Positions 44,635 through 56,679 are shown, counted from the stretch's first letter. The stretch is DNA of 64,000 nucleotides from Hemerocallis citrina (GCA_017893485.1 CM030366.1:72575469-72639468), one strand, 5' to 3'. Notes: generated by a model from the sequence alone, not told the origin. Program-made: numbers and translations.

Positions 44635-44710
44635 ATGTCGAGAAGGCAAATTTTCTGCCCGATGTCCAGAAGGCAAGCATGCAGCCTGACATCGATAAAG
44701 GATAGCCCAT
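44635..44710. repeat. Two units of the 26-27-bp minisatellite (left group)
   Basis: 'gagaaggcaaattttctgcc' and 'cagaaggcaagcatgcagcc' (27 bp apart) belong to the same repeat family as the array at 45925-46130, on the other side of the RT segment. Confidence 0.65.
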
Positions 44711-44879
44711 GATGCAAGAGTCGAAGAAGAAAGCGAGGAGCCAACGGCGGTGAACTCAATGTCGATGTGAGAATTCAACAGGATGTCCAAGCACAAGGTT
44801 CACGAGAGACCGGAAATTGTGTTTCAAGTGAAGAAGAAAAACAGAAATATGTTGGCGGCTACAGCCGGGAGTAAAGTGC

Positions 44880-45869
44880 CAAAGGAAGTCAAGGGGATAC
44901 CCATTGTACGAGACTTTCCACTCGTATTTTGGAGGAGTTACCAGGGTTGCCCCCACCAAGGGATGTGGAGTTCAGTATCGTGACCTAGCCAGGCAGCGCA
45001 CCCTTATCGAAGATGCCGTATCGTATGGCACCGGTGGAATAAAAATGAAGTCAAGAAGAAAATAGAGGAACTGCTGCAGAAGGGACTCACCAGGCCTAGT
45101 GCCTCTCCTTGGGGAGCGCCGGTACTGCTAGTCAAGAAGAAGGATGGGTCGTCAAGGATGTGTATTGACTATCGGAAATTGAACAAAGTCACAGTCCAAA
45201 ATAAATATCCAATTCCTAGGATCGACGACTTGTTCGATCAGCTACAAGGAGCCGCAGTGTTTTCAAAGATCGATCTACGATCGGGTTACCATCAAGTCCG
45301 TGTCAAGGAGAAAGACATACCAAAGACAGCTTTCAGGACACGGCATGGAGTTTCTGGTGATGCCATTTGGAGTGACCAATGCTCCAGCAGTCTTCATGGA
45401 TTTGATGAATCGAGTCCTACGGCCATTCACTCATTTGTGGTGGTCTTCATAGACGACATTCTGGTGTACTCAAAGATCGAGGAAGATCATGCCAAGCATT
45501 TGTGCAGTTCTGAGCAAGCTTCAGGAGTAAGAGTTGTACGCGAAGCTTTTCAAGTGCGAATTCTAGAAGACGAAAGTAGCTTTCCTCGGCCATGTCCTTT
45601 CTAAGGAGGGAATGGCCACTGACCCACAAAATATAGCGGTGAAGGATTGGCCTCAGCCAAGGATAGTGAAGGAAGTAAGGAGCTTTTTGGGCTTGACTGG
45701 GTACTACAGGAAGTTCATTCAGGATTATGCCAAAATTACGGTACCATTCACAGCTTTGACCAGGAAGGACAAGAAGTTTGAATGGACCGACAAGTGTGAA
45801 GAAAGTTTTCAAGAACTGAAGGAGATGCAGGGAACTGCTGATGCTATCACTAGCATAGAGGGTCCATAG
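44880..45869 (+). pseudogene. pol: Gypsy reverse transcriptase fragment (frameshifted)
   Basis: RT segment of the Tekay-like element. Upstream traces (GIPIVRDFPLVF) correspond to the usual V-R-[DE]-[FY]-x-D-V-F before RT. Then come [39 protein letters not shown], and [20 protein letters not shown] with the first catalytic Asp. Near 45345 a small deletion shifts the frame, so [20 protein letters not shown] is read in another frame. The frame then returns for [15 protein letters not shown], the F-x-DD box. The thumb at 45612-45869 includes VRSFLGLTGYYRKFIQDYAK and FEWTDKCEESFQELK. Sequence stops resembling pol after 45869. Dead. Confidence 0.9.
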
Positions 45870-45924
45870 TGACCATTTTGTCTTTGATTAGGGATTAAAC
45901 TCTTTTGGAATACTAGCAAGATGT

Positions 45925-46130
45925 CAGGGAGGCAAACCTGTAACTGGATATCGGAAGGCAAATCTACAACCGAAGGTCCAGAAGGCAAACCTGCAACTGG
46001 ACATCGGAGGGCAAGTCTGCAACCGAAGGTCTAGAAGGCAAACCTGCAAATGGATATCGAAGGGCAAATCTGCAACCGAATATCGAGAAAGCAAATTCAT
46101 AACCTGATGTGCAGGTAGCAAGTCTGCAGT
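45925..46130. repeat. 26-27-bp minisatellite, about eight units
   Basis: The word 'aaggcaaa[ct]ctgcaac' recurs with 'ggca' near 45931, 45957, 45984, 46010, 46037 and 46063 and variants near 46090 and 46117. Odd and even units alternate ('ctggatatcgg' against 'ccgaaggtcca'), suggesting a 53-bp higher-order unit. It lies between the RT fragment and the 3' LTR. The unit length is not a multiple of three and stops occur, so it is not a coding repeat. Confidence 0.75.
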
Positions 46131-46695
46131 CGAACGACAAATGAGGGCTAGTCGCAGCACAAAGTCGAGGAAGAACGACAAGGCCGCACCAAGACTCAGT
46201 GTTAAAACTAGAATTCGCGAGATACCAAGGAAGGCAATGGAGGAAATCTGTGAAACGAAGAATGGAAGAGGACCCATAGAATGGGGAGGACTTCCTGGAC
46301 GAGCTTAAGCAGCATTATTTTTCTCCAGACTTACAAGAAGAAAAGACAATGGAATTTCAAGATCTAAAACCGGGAGACATGATGAAGCAAGAACGATCAT
46401 GAGTAGGGAGGCTCGAGAATGATCTATGGAGTGAGATATTTTTCAGTATTCTGGATGAGAGATGAAATAGGCCCCAGAATGTTCTGTGGAGTGAGATTGA
46501 TCTCCAGCTTTTCGGGACGAGAGTCGATACTCGAAGGACGATCAACTTCTCGTAGCTGTCATGATGAAGGCTTGTGCAGCTGGGGATTGTGAACCCTGTA
46601 TGAGAAAATGTATTTCTCGAGTTATTTAATTAACTCTTGTTTGCTTTCCAACTAAGCGTAGTTCTAAGGACAGAACTATTCTAAGGAGGGAGTGA
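46131..46695 (+). other. Non-coding end of the Tekay-like element with polypurine tract
   Basis: Purine-rich sequence with partial repeats ('gaatgatctatggagtgagat' and 'gaatgttctgtggagtgagat' near 46412 and 46477, quoted in part). The polypurine tract AAGGAGGGAG ends just before the 3' LTR TG at 46696. Broken remains of gag or linker coding are possible but not recognised. Confidence 0.6.
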
Positions 46696-49600
46696 TGTAA
46701 CAACCCGGATTTTCATATGAATATATGTATAATTTGTTAAGCACTAAAATTCTATAGTTATTTATTTATTTATTTTTCTTTTTGAAGCTTCTAGTATGGA
46801 ATTAACTCTTAAGCTTCAACTAGACCCGATTAAACCCGAGTTAACAGTAGTTTAACTCAACACTTGTAGTGTAACACGGCATGTAATGAAAAAATAAAAA
46901 AAGGCTTATGCACATGCACAAGCCCAAATCCGGCCAAGCTTTGATACGGAAAAGAAGGAGGGAAAGAGAATTAGGGTTAGGGTTTGAACATGGAATCTTG
47001 ACTTATGATGAGTCTTTCACCATCTCCACACTCCACCTCCCACTTCCCCCAATCCAAGAGAAGATGCCTCTCCTCTTTCCCATGCCCAAATCCGGCCACA
47101 CTCAACCCCCCTCTCTTCTCTTTTGTTTTAAAGTTCCCTCTCAACTCCACTTCTTATTTACAACTCCTACACTTTTCTAAACCTCCAAACCTTACTATCT
47201 ACACTCTTACTACTGATTTGGAGTAAGAAGAAGAAGAAAAAGCCAAGGAGAAGAAAGGAGGCCAAAGCAAGGAGGAGAAGCAAGGAGCTCAAGTTGGAGT
47301 CAAGAAGGAAGACCAACAAGTAAGAAGCTAGAAGGAGATCAAACTACAAGCACAGGTGGGTGTTTCTAACCTCTATGGTTGTTTTTGGTTGTTAAATGAT
47401 GATTGTGATGACTGAAGAATGACATGGATGCTCTGGTATGAACTTTGATAACTCATTTTGTGCTAAGAAATTCAAAATAGAAAATCCTATTAAAAAGCTG
47501 AATTTGTGTTGTTAGTCTGTAGCTCATAACTCGAACACCACTACTTAGATTAACTTGAAACTTTTACAGGATGTTCATTTATGTGTCGTACACCTTCAGT
47601 AATTTTTCCAGATTGTTATGATTTTTTATGCTATTAAAATAAATTAAGAACTTGCATGCTGGTCAGAATAGAAACAAGCAGCTTTTATTGTTACTGTTGT
47701 GGAAAGAATGACTTGTATCTAACTATATGCTTATGGGAATGATCTGGAATTTTAGTAGGTCATTGTTGGATGTATCTATGACATATGTTTCAAATTTCAT
47801 GAGATTTGGACCACTTTAGCTATGTTAATAAAATTATGCAAACTGAGCTAGATATTTTAGTAAACAGAACTGCTATTGTTACTGCCCTATTTTTGGATGA
47901 CATTCAAAAGGACATAATTAAAAATCTGCTTTGTAGAATCACTTTATTTTTTTGAAGTATTGTCACGTAATGTGTCAGGAGCAAGAATCTATAATTTCAT
48001 AATGTTCTGACACTGTTTACTATTTTAATCTGATTTTACCTCATGACTGTGTTATTATGATGTGCTGTTCTGAGAATCTGTACACTTGTTAAAGATGGGA
48101 CCATAAGACCGTGTAAACGACCTTGTATGAAGGAACTTGAAACTAAGAAGTATTAGTAGACACATAGACCTTTCTGGTTTGGCCGAGAAATCATGATTTG
48201 GATAAGTGTGCGATTTTATTTGATTTTTACAAGTGATGACAGAAACATAGTAAATCTTAGAGCTTACTGTTTTGCACCATGATCATTGAGACGAGTTTAA
48301 ACTTGTATCTTGTTGGCTTGGAGTTACTGTTTAAGGTCAAGACTCATGTTATAGATGTGTACATGAGTTAGGACTTAATTGATCTAAAGTTTCTTGCTAA
48401 GAGTAGCCCATAGTTGCCCGTAGACCCTAATATAGACAACATTGTTCAATGTTTTGAAGTGAAAATTGTATTGGATGTTGGGGTATTGTTGTAGACCACT
48501 TTGGGATGAATTTTATGCCTACTGTGTGCTTGTACTTGCTGTCTACTTTGAGTAGAAGCATGGGGAGCTCTCGATCGCGATTCCTCAAGGGAACGACATA
48601 AGGAATGACTCCGTTTTGGCATAAATGCCAAGTGTGTGCTTGTTGTTTGAAATATTAAATTGTCAAATTTAGTACTCTTAGAACCCCTTTTTGGGTATTC
48701 ATAGGTTAGGACTTACTCCTAGTGTGGTGTACCATGTTGGGATACGTTGGATTAAGTATTGAGACTCTAGGACTAAGTCTTGTTGGCAAACCTAGACCGG
48801 TAGAATAGGACCCGTGTCGCATCGAACGCGTTAGAGGAGACAGCTCGTGCGCCGACGTACTCGCCGTGCATGGATGGATTCCATGGTGGTCTTTGGAGCT
48901 ACCACTTGTCGAAGATCGTGGAGCATTAAGTTTAGCAGGAGCTACTTGTTGGTCGGGCCGAGGTTGCGATCGAACTCCAAGCGTAGATGACGATTGCGGC
49001 AATCGACTGGGTCGTTCAGCGTTGGTTCGTGCCAAGTGTGGGTCGAGGAGGGTCCACCCTTGGGCCGGACTTGAGGACTACTTGAGTCCTAATGAGGGAT
49101 GGGTTGAGATCCATTAATGATAAAGGTAACTAATTAGAAAGAGTCTACAAGTAGAACTTAACTAGTTGTTCATAGCAAGGCAAGTTGTTTACCAAGTTAG
49201 GGATTGGATATGGTAGATAGATCGCCTAACTAAGGGGATGGATGATATGAGATAGTTCTAGAGGTTCATACTTCTAATAAAAAGAAAAGATAATTAGAGT
49301 TTGGCTGGAGTGATGGTTTTTAGTAATTGATCAATAAAAAAAATCTTGAATTCAACCTCATTCTTGGAATAGGGTAGCTTTGATACTTGGGTAGGGCTAG
49401 ATCAAGTCTTGGTTGAATGTAAGGACAAGCATTAGCGAGGGTGTTCGCCTGTCAGGGGGACGCATGGCGTCATCATGACCGACCGAATCCTAGGTTCGTT
49501 TAATGCGGACAGGGACCCCGGGCTGCCATGCGGAGTCAAGAAGACTCTGTGGGGGCTCCGCTGTCTTGGCAGAAATTCCTTTATGATCCGTAACAACCTT

Positions 49601-50612
49601 TGAGGAGGTTTGCAGTGTTGACGTCATCTCGACTGCAAGTTCTGTTCTAGTGTAAGGACGGGTGTAGCGGAGTTGGAAAAACCCTATATCCGTCAGGTTC
49701 TTTGTTGATCAATATGGGCAGACGAATTAGACGATATTCCGGTGAGCTAGACTATATCGGGAATTGCTCTAGTCACTCACGGAGAGCCTTTGTGTCCATA
49801 TATCAGATTTTGGTGAGGTCCAGGGGGACGTAGATACAGCAACATATTGGGTAAGGCAATTTGATTACAGTCACGCAGGGTAAGCCTGCGACTGACCATA
49901 ATTACAGTCATGCAGGGTAAGCATGCGACTGGGATCCCGGACATAGTGGATAAAACATAAGGATTGGACACCACTAATGATAGTAGTGACTGGTAAGCCG
50001 GACGACTGCAGCCTCACCATCATTGGAATCAGAAACAGGAGAGAGTACAAGAGTATGATGCATAACGGGAGATCGAGCCCCATTAAACTGAAGAACATCG
50101 TTTGGTTGGGGGTGTGTAGTATGGGATGCATATCTTTCAACCAAGCGTGCATTAACATTAGGAGCATGTGTGCATAGTGTGCATTAGATTAGGTCATGGC
50201 ATACGACCGACACTTGCTTGACACCATCTTTTCTTTTTTGCATCAAATATTATTTGTGGTTGTTGAGGTTGGAATCGTTATATTATGGCATAGAGAGGAT
50301 AGCCTGAATATAGCATTATCGTCAGTTGTAATCAACTGACGTGCCCACAGTTATTAGTACAGGATTGCCGACCTGGGATCGTGGGAAAGCTCTAGTAGGG
50401 GAAAGCGTCCAAGTGAAAGTTACTGTCCAAATTTTATTGTGCATTCTTGTTGTAACAATTAATTATAAATGTTGTAATTATTGGACATTGTAATAACATT
50501 TGATGTAATAAAAGTTTTTAATTTCCTGTGATTCTTGTTGTGTTGTGACTTATTTGAAGGAAGATCCTGGAGTGTGTCACGAATTCCTATGTTAGGAATT
50601 CGGGGCGCTACA
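46696..50612 (+). repeat. 3' LTR of the Tekay-like element
   Basis: 3917 bp, TGTAACAACCCGG...GGGGCGCTACA, collinear with the 5' LTR over its whole length. Differences include an extra 'ttta' unit near 46768 and small indels. The two LTRs were identical at insertion, so their divergence could date it. Confidence 0.93.
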
Positions 50613-50729
50613 GGCTACACGGCTTGAGGCGCCGATCTCCCTCCTAACTTTGGTGGCATGGTAGGAGGATTCGATGTTTCTCTGATATTTGATGTAGATT
50701 TGTGTAGATTCTCACAGACAACGCCAATC
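50613..50729 (-). other. Tat copy 2 leader and primer-binding junction
   Basis: Resumption of the Tat element after the Tekay-like insertion. At its right edge the minus strand reads TGGCGTTGTCTGTGAGAAT (about 50726-50708), one or two changes from the TGGCGCCGTCTGTGGGAA junction characteristic of Tat elements. Confidence 0.65.
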
Positions 50730-51312
50730 TGTTGTTGTTTATTTTGTGTGGGAGCAAACAGATAGTGAGTTTATATTTTGAAGGAAACTATTAAATATCT
50801 AACATTTGATCGTCACCGTAAAAAGTGGTTAGAGCTCCTGATATTGGATTTGGATCTTTGAAAGAACTTCTTGATCTGAATCTGATGGTAGCTGACGCTA
50901 CCGATGGACGTGCAAAACACCTGAAACATCGAGGATGGCTGCGGCGACAGACCCTCCGACACTCAAGTCAGAACCAGAGAGAGGAATTGCTGATTATTTT
51001 CTGACTGGGGGAGGGGATGGGTATTTATAGACCTGAGAAACTGTTTGGAGGTTGATGTGAATCTATTATCTCCTGTTGATTCTCCCCATTTTAAGAGATA
51101 GAATCGATTACTCTCTTGTTGGGGATATGGGATTTGATTTACAAACCTCATTGGCTGGGTGTCTCTCTTAGTGGGCCTAGTCGCTTTTAATGGGCCTAAA
51201 AAAGACCCCAGACCTGTTAAAGATGCCCGTTACTGTTAATTTGCCTGTAGAAGCGTTAACATCTGAGCTGGAATCGTATGGTCCTGATTTGCTGCGATTT
51301 TTACCATTATCA
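50730..51312 (-). repeat. 5' LTR of Tat copy 2, with promoter
   Basis: 583 bp on the plus strand from TGTTGTTGTTTATT to 'ttaccattatca', homologous to 29134-29772. The minus-strand TATA box is TATAAATA (plus-strand tatttata at 51022-51029) and lies within a GC-richer stretch, as in the 3' copy. Divergence between the two LTRs is much larger than for the copia or Tekay-like elements. Confidence 0.85.
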
Positions 51313-53016
51313 GCTATGTCGTAAACCTAGGATTATGCCTCGGTAAAAGTCGAAACCTTGGGTAGAGGCTCACAGACACAAAACCTAAAACCCAAGCCTA
51401 ACCCAATCCTCCTATGTGCGGATTAAGGGTGTAGTCTGTGTGGATGGTATAGTTCTTACAAAATTCCACCCAAAAGAAACCTATGTGCCGTTGGACCACT
51501 CTTAATTACTTGAACTGTTTGGACAAAGATAAGCGAGTTTCTACTAAAATTCTATAATTTTTTGTTCCTTTTTTATTTTTCTTTCCTGTATTGTAGTTAC
51601 TATGAGAGATGTATTTTTTCTAATATAACCATGAGAGATAAGTTTCGTCTTATAATTTGAGGGTTGTTCAGAGTAAACTCATTTTTTCACTTATTCTTTA
51701 CTTATATCAGATAAATCACTTTATATGTAATGTGATGCCGAGTAGTCAAAAGAGAGAATTTTCTGGACAAAAGTACTGTAGGTGGAAATGATCAGAAGGG
51801 GTGTGAAATTGGCTAGAAGAAGTTTATGGGTGAAAACACCCCCACAGATATGTCAAAAATTTAGTCTATCAAAGTGGGTGGGTGAGTAACAAGCAGTTGC
51901 AATTGTCTGTTTGATCCACTAGTAAGGGGGCGTATTTCTGGAAAATTTATATTCACTGAACATGTTTGGTTGCTTATACTGGAAAAAAATATATATTTCC
52001 GATTAAATTTTTTATTTTGATGAAAGAAAAATTTTGTTGAAAAAGAAAAGATAATATAAGATAAACTAAAATAACAAATAAAAATGTATTAAACAAGTTC
52101 TCCATCTAATTCCGCAATTTTTGAAAATAACTTCTGAGCAAAAACAAGGTACGTCATGTCATATAAAAGTTTTTCACTATTTTTTTTCTCTATCCAATGA
52201 CAAAAAATGCATTAAAGTTGTTTTTCACAATTTTTATACATTTTACATCAATCCATATACTCCTTTAAGCCTTGTTCCAAAAACGAGAGGAAAAAAGAAA
52301 AAGAAGAGGAAGACGAATAACAAGTAATTTGGGTAAGTTTGTAAGGATGGATTTAAATAGGATTTTGTTGCATTTATATTTCTTTTCTAGTTTAGAGACA
52401 TAATTGAATATTTGAGCTATTTCATTTAAAGGTGTTCGTAGTTATCTTTTATTTGAAGACTTTGCATCTTAATTTCGATAAAAAAAGAATAATATTTTCT
52501 TCAACTTGTTTTATCAGGAATTTGAGAAAACTCCTATTGATTCAAGGACCGTAATTTTAAGGACGGTAAATTTGTATGAATACAAATTAGTATTATCCTG
52601 TGCAAATTTCACAGCCTAAAATAGTTTTACAGAACTCATAAAATTATATAGAACTCCCAAAAAATGTGAAAGAATTGGGAGAAACTTAAGAATATTACTT
52701 CTACCGTAATTACTGAAATTTTCATTATCATCCTTACATAAGTCAATGGTTTAGTCAAACCATAATGTTATACAATTGAATATTACTAAAGCTGTTGGGG
52801 GAGATGGGGGTAGGTTTGGGAAGAGCTGTGAGATTTTGTAAAATTGAAAAAATGAGAGGGAAGTGACTGTATTTGAGGGATTTGGGATTTTTTTTTATAA
52901 ATAAAATCATGCGTAGTCACGTGTTAGTTAAATAGAAATTTCTAGTTTTCTCCTTTCTCTATTTTAAAATAGAGAAATAAGAGAAAATGTAGATTTTCTC
53001 TCCTATTAGTATAATA
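51313..53016. other. Unassigned AT-rich spacer
   Basis: No gene recognised. It holds a 24-bp perfect palindrome near 52957 (tttctctatttt followed by aaaatagagaaa) and several T- and A-runs. The short ORF 52121-52327 ends in a Lys-rich tail from a purine run and is not credible. Confidence 0.5.
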
Positions 53017-53553
53017 TCTATATAATAAAACACAAAGAAATCTATCAAGTGGCTCTCATTCAATAGGGTTAAAATCAATGGTCCAGATCTAACCTCACAA
53101 AACCTATTTTTCCACCCAAAAGTTCTCCCCCAAAACTCAAATTCAAATCCCCCCAAAACAATTTCTTTATTTATATATTTATTTATTTATTTCTCTCTCT
53201 CATTCTCTCTCTATTTACTCATAAATTTATATTTTCAGATTTCAGGTTTGTAAATTTTTAAATTTTTTGTGCATTTTTTTTATTACTCATGTTACATTGA
53301 AAATAACAAATATCTCATCAACAGTTAAATTTCATCATTTTCCACAATCAAAGTTCTAAGAAGTTGGATTTTACACCCATGTTTATAATTATTTTTAACA
53401 TATACTAATGGAAACATGGACTTTTATTTACAACTAATTATTGTTTTACTATTCAAACTTAAGATACATAATTATTATTTTACTGTTTACATGACTTTCA
53501 TATGCTGTATCGTTCTGAAGACGTGCCGTAGGCATGCCTACGGGCAAATCTAG
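53017..53553. mobile_element. Non-autonomous Helitron, 537 bp
   Basis: Begins TCTATATAATAAAAC and ends in CTAG. It sits between an A (53016) and a T (53554) without target duplication, as Helitrons do. Just before the end is the perfect palindrome CCGTAGGCATGCCTACGG (about 53525-53542), the 3' hairpin, separated from CTAG by about 7 bp. No Rep/helicase coding is present. Rolling-circle transposition would depend on an autonomous copy elsewhere. Confidence 0.85.
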
Positions 53554-53701
53554 TATAGATATAATATCCATCTATCCACCCGGTCTGCATCATAATCGTT
53601 GATTTTGAGCGGTATTTTGAGTCAGTTTTCAAGTATTTGGGGTCGAATCAGGCATGCTTTAAGATGGTAGTAATTAAATTTGTTCGACCATGACAGGATT
53701 T
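53554..53701. other. Short spacer between Helitron and Sirevirus-like element
   Basis: Contains 'cggtctgcatcataatcg' and similar unassigned sequence. It ends in the target duplication GATTT (53697-53701). Confidence 0.5.
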
Positions 53702-54690
53702 TGTTGACTCTAAGTTTGGTGTGCACAAAACGTGCTAACTTGTACTAATAAGTTTGAATTAGTGTGTCAGATTTTCAGGATCAATTAACACCAAGAAAAG
53801 ATCCAAGAGAGATTCACAAATATACAAACAAGGAAAGCAATAAAGGAAGATTGCATATACGAGCAAAAGAGGAAGTTATTCAAAAGGAGTTCTCAATTAA
53901 TTGGTCTCCAAGTAGTCTATCAAGACTGGATTTTTAGTAATATTTTCATGAGATTATGATTGTATATGATTGATTAAAGATGGATTAATTTATGGTAAGA
54001 AAACAAAGTGGATTCGAATTATACAGCCAAGACCGGTCAACCGTACATAATGTCGGTTGACCGCATCACAGTCGACCACAACTTTAGTTGCTTAAGACAG
54101 CGGTCGACCTTTCATCTCTCTAGCTACGCCAGAGAGCTGAACGGTCGACCGCACGTTTTTTGACTGTCGACCGCAACTTGAGCTGTATACTGTTTTGGAA
54201 TATATCATTTCTATTTTCGATCGATACACTTCCTCTTCTACTTAAGATACCAACCAATCACTTCTGAGAAAAATATTTTGAAATATTCTTTCGATAATCA
54301 ATCCGAGTGTGAGCAGGAATTCGTTTGTATTCTTCAGTCAAGATCTCAAAACGATCTTGAGTTTTCTTTTTATTTCTTTTTCACTTCGGTGAGATTGACG
54401 GGACTTTGTTTAGAAGTCCTGTGGATGTAATATGTCTCTCGGCCTGAATTCGAGAATCACTGTACAAGGGGTTCTAAGTATAGTGGAATACTTGTGGCAA
54501 AGAATTACTACAAGTATGTGGTGTAGACGTAGACCTGGGGGTCGAATCACGTTATATCGCTGCGTCATCTGTATTTGCTTTTCTTGTCTCTCTTGCATTT
54601 ACTTTACTCTACTTTACTTTATTTATTTAATTTTTAATTATGCACGGTCATCCTATTCACCCCCCCCCCCCCCTTTAAGGGTGATTTACA
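53702..54690 (+). repeat. 5' LTR of the Sirevirus-like element
   Basis: TGTTGACTCTAAGTTTGG...GGGTGATTTACA, 989 bp. It carries about six GTCGAC/GGTC-GACC-type motifs at 54029-54175 and a run of 14 C at 54660-54673 that in the 3' LTR is only 'cggccccacctac', so the C-run expanded after insertion or is an error-prone tract. A 60-codon purine-rich peptide seen here is not a gene. Confidence 0.92.
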
Positions 54691-54691
54691 G

Positions 54692-54703
54692 TGGTATCAA
54701 AGT
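54692..54703 (+). other. Primer-binding site of the Sirevirus-like element
   Basis: TGGTATCAAAGT starts 1 nt after the LTR; it matches TGGTATCAGAGC (initiator Met tRNA) at 10 of 12 positions. Confidence 0.85.
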
Positions 54704-54745
54704 GAGGTGCTTATAAAAAGCTTAAAAGCTTAAACAAAAGGTCCA

Positions 54746-56679
54746 ATGGCCGAAATCCCTCCTCCCCAAAATTTGTACTCATCGGAGCCCTTCGTCTTCA
54801 ATGGAATAAGTCTTACACGATCACCATTTTTTGATGGAAAATGCAATGACGTCTGGAAAGTTCGTATGTCTCATTTTTTATAGATGCTCGGAGAAGAGGT
54901 ATGAAATGTATGCATCAACAAAACAGAAATCCCAGTTAGCGATGGAAAGAAGGTATTCACACCGGCAGAGTTGGCCCTCAAGACAGCAAATTCCAAAGCA
55001 GTTACGGCTCTTTATGCAGGGTTGAACAATGAAGAGCTAATGCGATGTGGGCGCAACTGCAAAACAGCTTACGAGATCTGGAACAACATGCTGAAGCGGC
55101 ATGAAGGAACCGCTTCCGAGGTAAAAGCTAAAGTGAATTTGTATTTTTATAAGTTTGATGTGTTTCGCATGTTGCCAGGGGAGAACGTGGATCAAATGCT
55201 CGCCCGTTTGACATCATTGCCCATGAACTTGAGAGCTTGGGTAAAGGGCTTGATGATGACCGAAAGGTCGGAAAGCTCATAAGCTGTCTCATGCCAGAGG
55301 GGGACGTTAAGGCCGAGGCAATGAGGAAAACTCTTGAAGAGAAGGGATTCGATTACTATACATTTCAAGGAAAGCTAAAAAATGTACGAGATGAAAATGT
55401 TGGAGACAAAACAATACATGCAGAATATCGGGATCGAACCAAAGAATGAGGAGAGAACTATTGCACTAAAAGCAGAAAGGGGCTGACCATCTAAATCTGA
55501 TTCAGAACATGAGGAGTCAGACGAGGACATTGCTCTATTAACGAGACAATTTCATAAGTACCTCAAAAACAAAAAATATGACATGTAGCAAGAAGAAAGG
55601 GAAAAAGAGAAAGAGGATGTATGCTACAAGTGCAAGAAGTCCTGACACATCCGTACAAACTGCCCTAGTAAACAAGACAGGAACAGAAAATATTATCGCT
55701 CAAATCCAAGACAGAAGAAGAAGGCGCTAAAGGCAACTTGGCTAGACTCGGACTCAAGTGAGGAAGAGCAAGACCACGGCGACGTCGGCTTCATGGCTCT
55801 TGGGAGAGGTGAAGTGCAGTCACCTTCTCAAGAAGAGGTAATGGAACAACCAACTTATGATGAACTTGTAAATATATGTAATGATTTGAAAGACTATGCC
55901 AAGAAACTAAGTCGTGAACTTAGACAATATAAACAAAATTCTGATGAAATACATGATGCCTGCATAACAAAAAATCACAAATTGAAAATAAGAATGTCCT
56001 AATTTTTGAAAAACTTGAGTCATGTAAAAAAGATCATGATATTTTGCTATAAGAAAATGAGATGTTGAAACAACAAATTCGTGAATCGCTAGCAAAGCAT
56101 GATGATCACTTAAAAGAGATTCAGGAGAAATCTATCTATATTGCCAAGCTCACAAATGACTTAGACGAATGTAAAAGAAAATTTGATGAAGTAGTGGAAG
56201 GATGTAATGAAGCCCTTAATCAAAATAGGATTCTTGACGCTACACTAGATACTCTTCGTTGGAACACAAAAGACGATGAGATAACTAGAAAAAGATTGTG
56301 TAAAAAGGTAATTGAGCTCGAAAAAATTATTAAAAAGCATGAAGGGCCCAGTTACTTTATTACAAAGAATTCAAGATTCTATCATGATAATAGAGGGCTT
56401 GGATACAAAGAGCCAATACTTCATCAAAAACCATCATGTCATACACACTTGTATAAAAATCAATACAATCACAAAACAAAAATAAATTATACAAGTGTGC
56501 ATGACCCAAGGCATAATCAAATAACATGTAACTTTTGCTGTGGACTAGGGCATATTGCTTATAACTGTTTACTAAAAAAGAACACTAATCTTGTCTGGAT
56601 AAGAAAGAATGTTGATACAGGCTCAAAGCTCACATGGACTCCTACAAACATACAGGAAAGGAGTAAGAATTCAACGTAG
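54746..56679 (+). pseudogene. gag: Sirevirus-like gag, broken
   Basis: ATG at 54746 (MAEIPPPQNLYSSEPFVFNG). The frame carries TAG near 54881 and a TGA near 54902 where gag normally has Trp. It then gives KTANSKAVTALYAGLNNEEL and AYEIWNNMLKRHEG, the UBN2-type gag core. Near 55220 the frame shifts to LGKGLDDDRKVGKLISCLMP. A first zinc knuckle follows near 55622 (CYKCKKS, stop, HIRTNC: the expected Gly is TGA). Next is a Glu/Lys-rich coiled-coil part (55793-56340 in two frames). The second zinc knuckle CNFCCGLGHIAYNC is near 56533, then the tail to 56679. Two knuckles around a coiled coil are usual in Sirevirus gag, whose protein binds element RNA in particles. Not functional. Confidence 0.85.

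Larger units (their letters stand above)
40526..50612 (+). mobile_element. Tekay/Del-like gypsy retrotransposon, internally deleted
   Basis: A perfect 5-bp duplication GGCTA (40521-40525 and 50613-50617) flanks 10,087 bp: 5' LTR 40526-44423 (3898 bp), internal 44424-46695 (2272 bp) and 3' LTR 46696-50612 (3917 bp). The tRNA-iMet-type primer site TGGTATTAGAGC follows the 5' LTR, and a purine tract AAGGAGGGAG precedes the 3' LTR, fixing the plus orientation. Only an RT segment survives inside; gag, most of protease, RNase H, integrase and any chromodomain are missing. The long LTRs fit Del/Tekay chromoviruses. The LTRs are closely similar with scattered substitutions and small indels. The element needs helper proteins to move. 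Confidence 0.93.
29134..51312 (-). mobile_element. Ty3/gypsy Tat-lineage element (copy 2), gutted and twice interrupted
   Basis: Minus-strand element with 5' LTR 51312-50730, primer-site junction, gag, protease, then an oppositely oriented gene, polypurine tract and 3' LTR (29772-29134). It spans 22.2 kb but only about 8.8 kb is its own. The rest is a 3273-bp solo LTR (35423-38695), a 10,087-bp Tekay-like element (40526-50612) and their target duplications. RT, RNase H and integrase are absent between the protease (ending 35234) and the antisense gene. The flanks are tgata (left) and gctat (right), so no target duplication supports the outer limits, which rest on LTR alignment. Confidence 0.8.

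Noticed and set aside
54660..54673. Run of 14 C in the 5' LTR as a functional signal
   Set aside because: The other LTR lacks it (cggccccacctac), so it is better explained as slippage or sequencing error.
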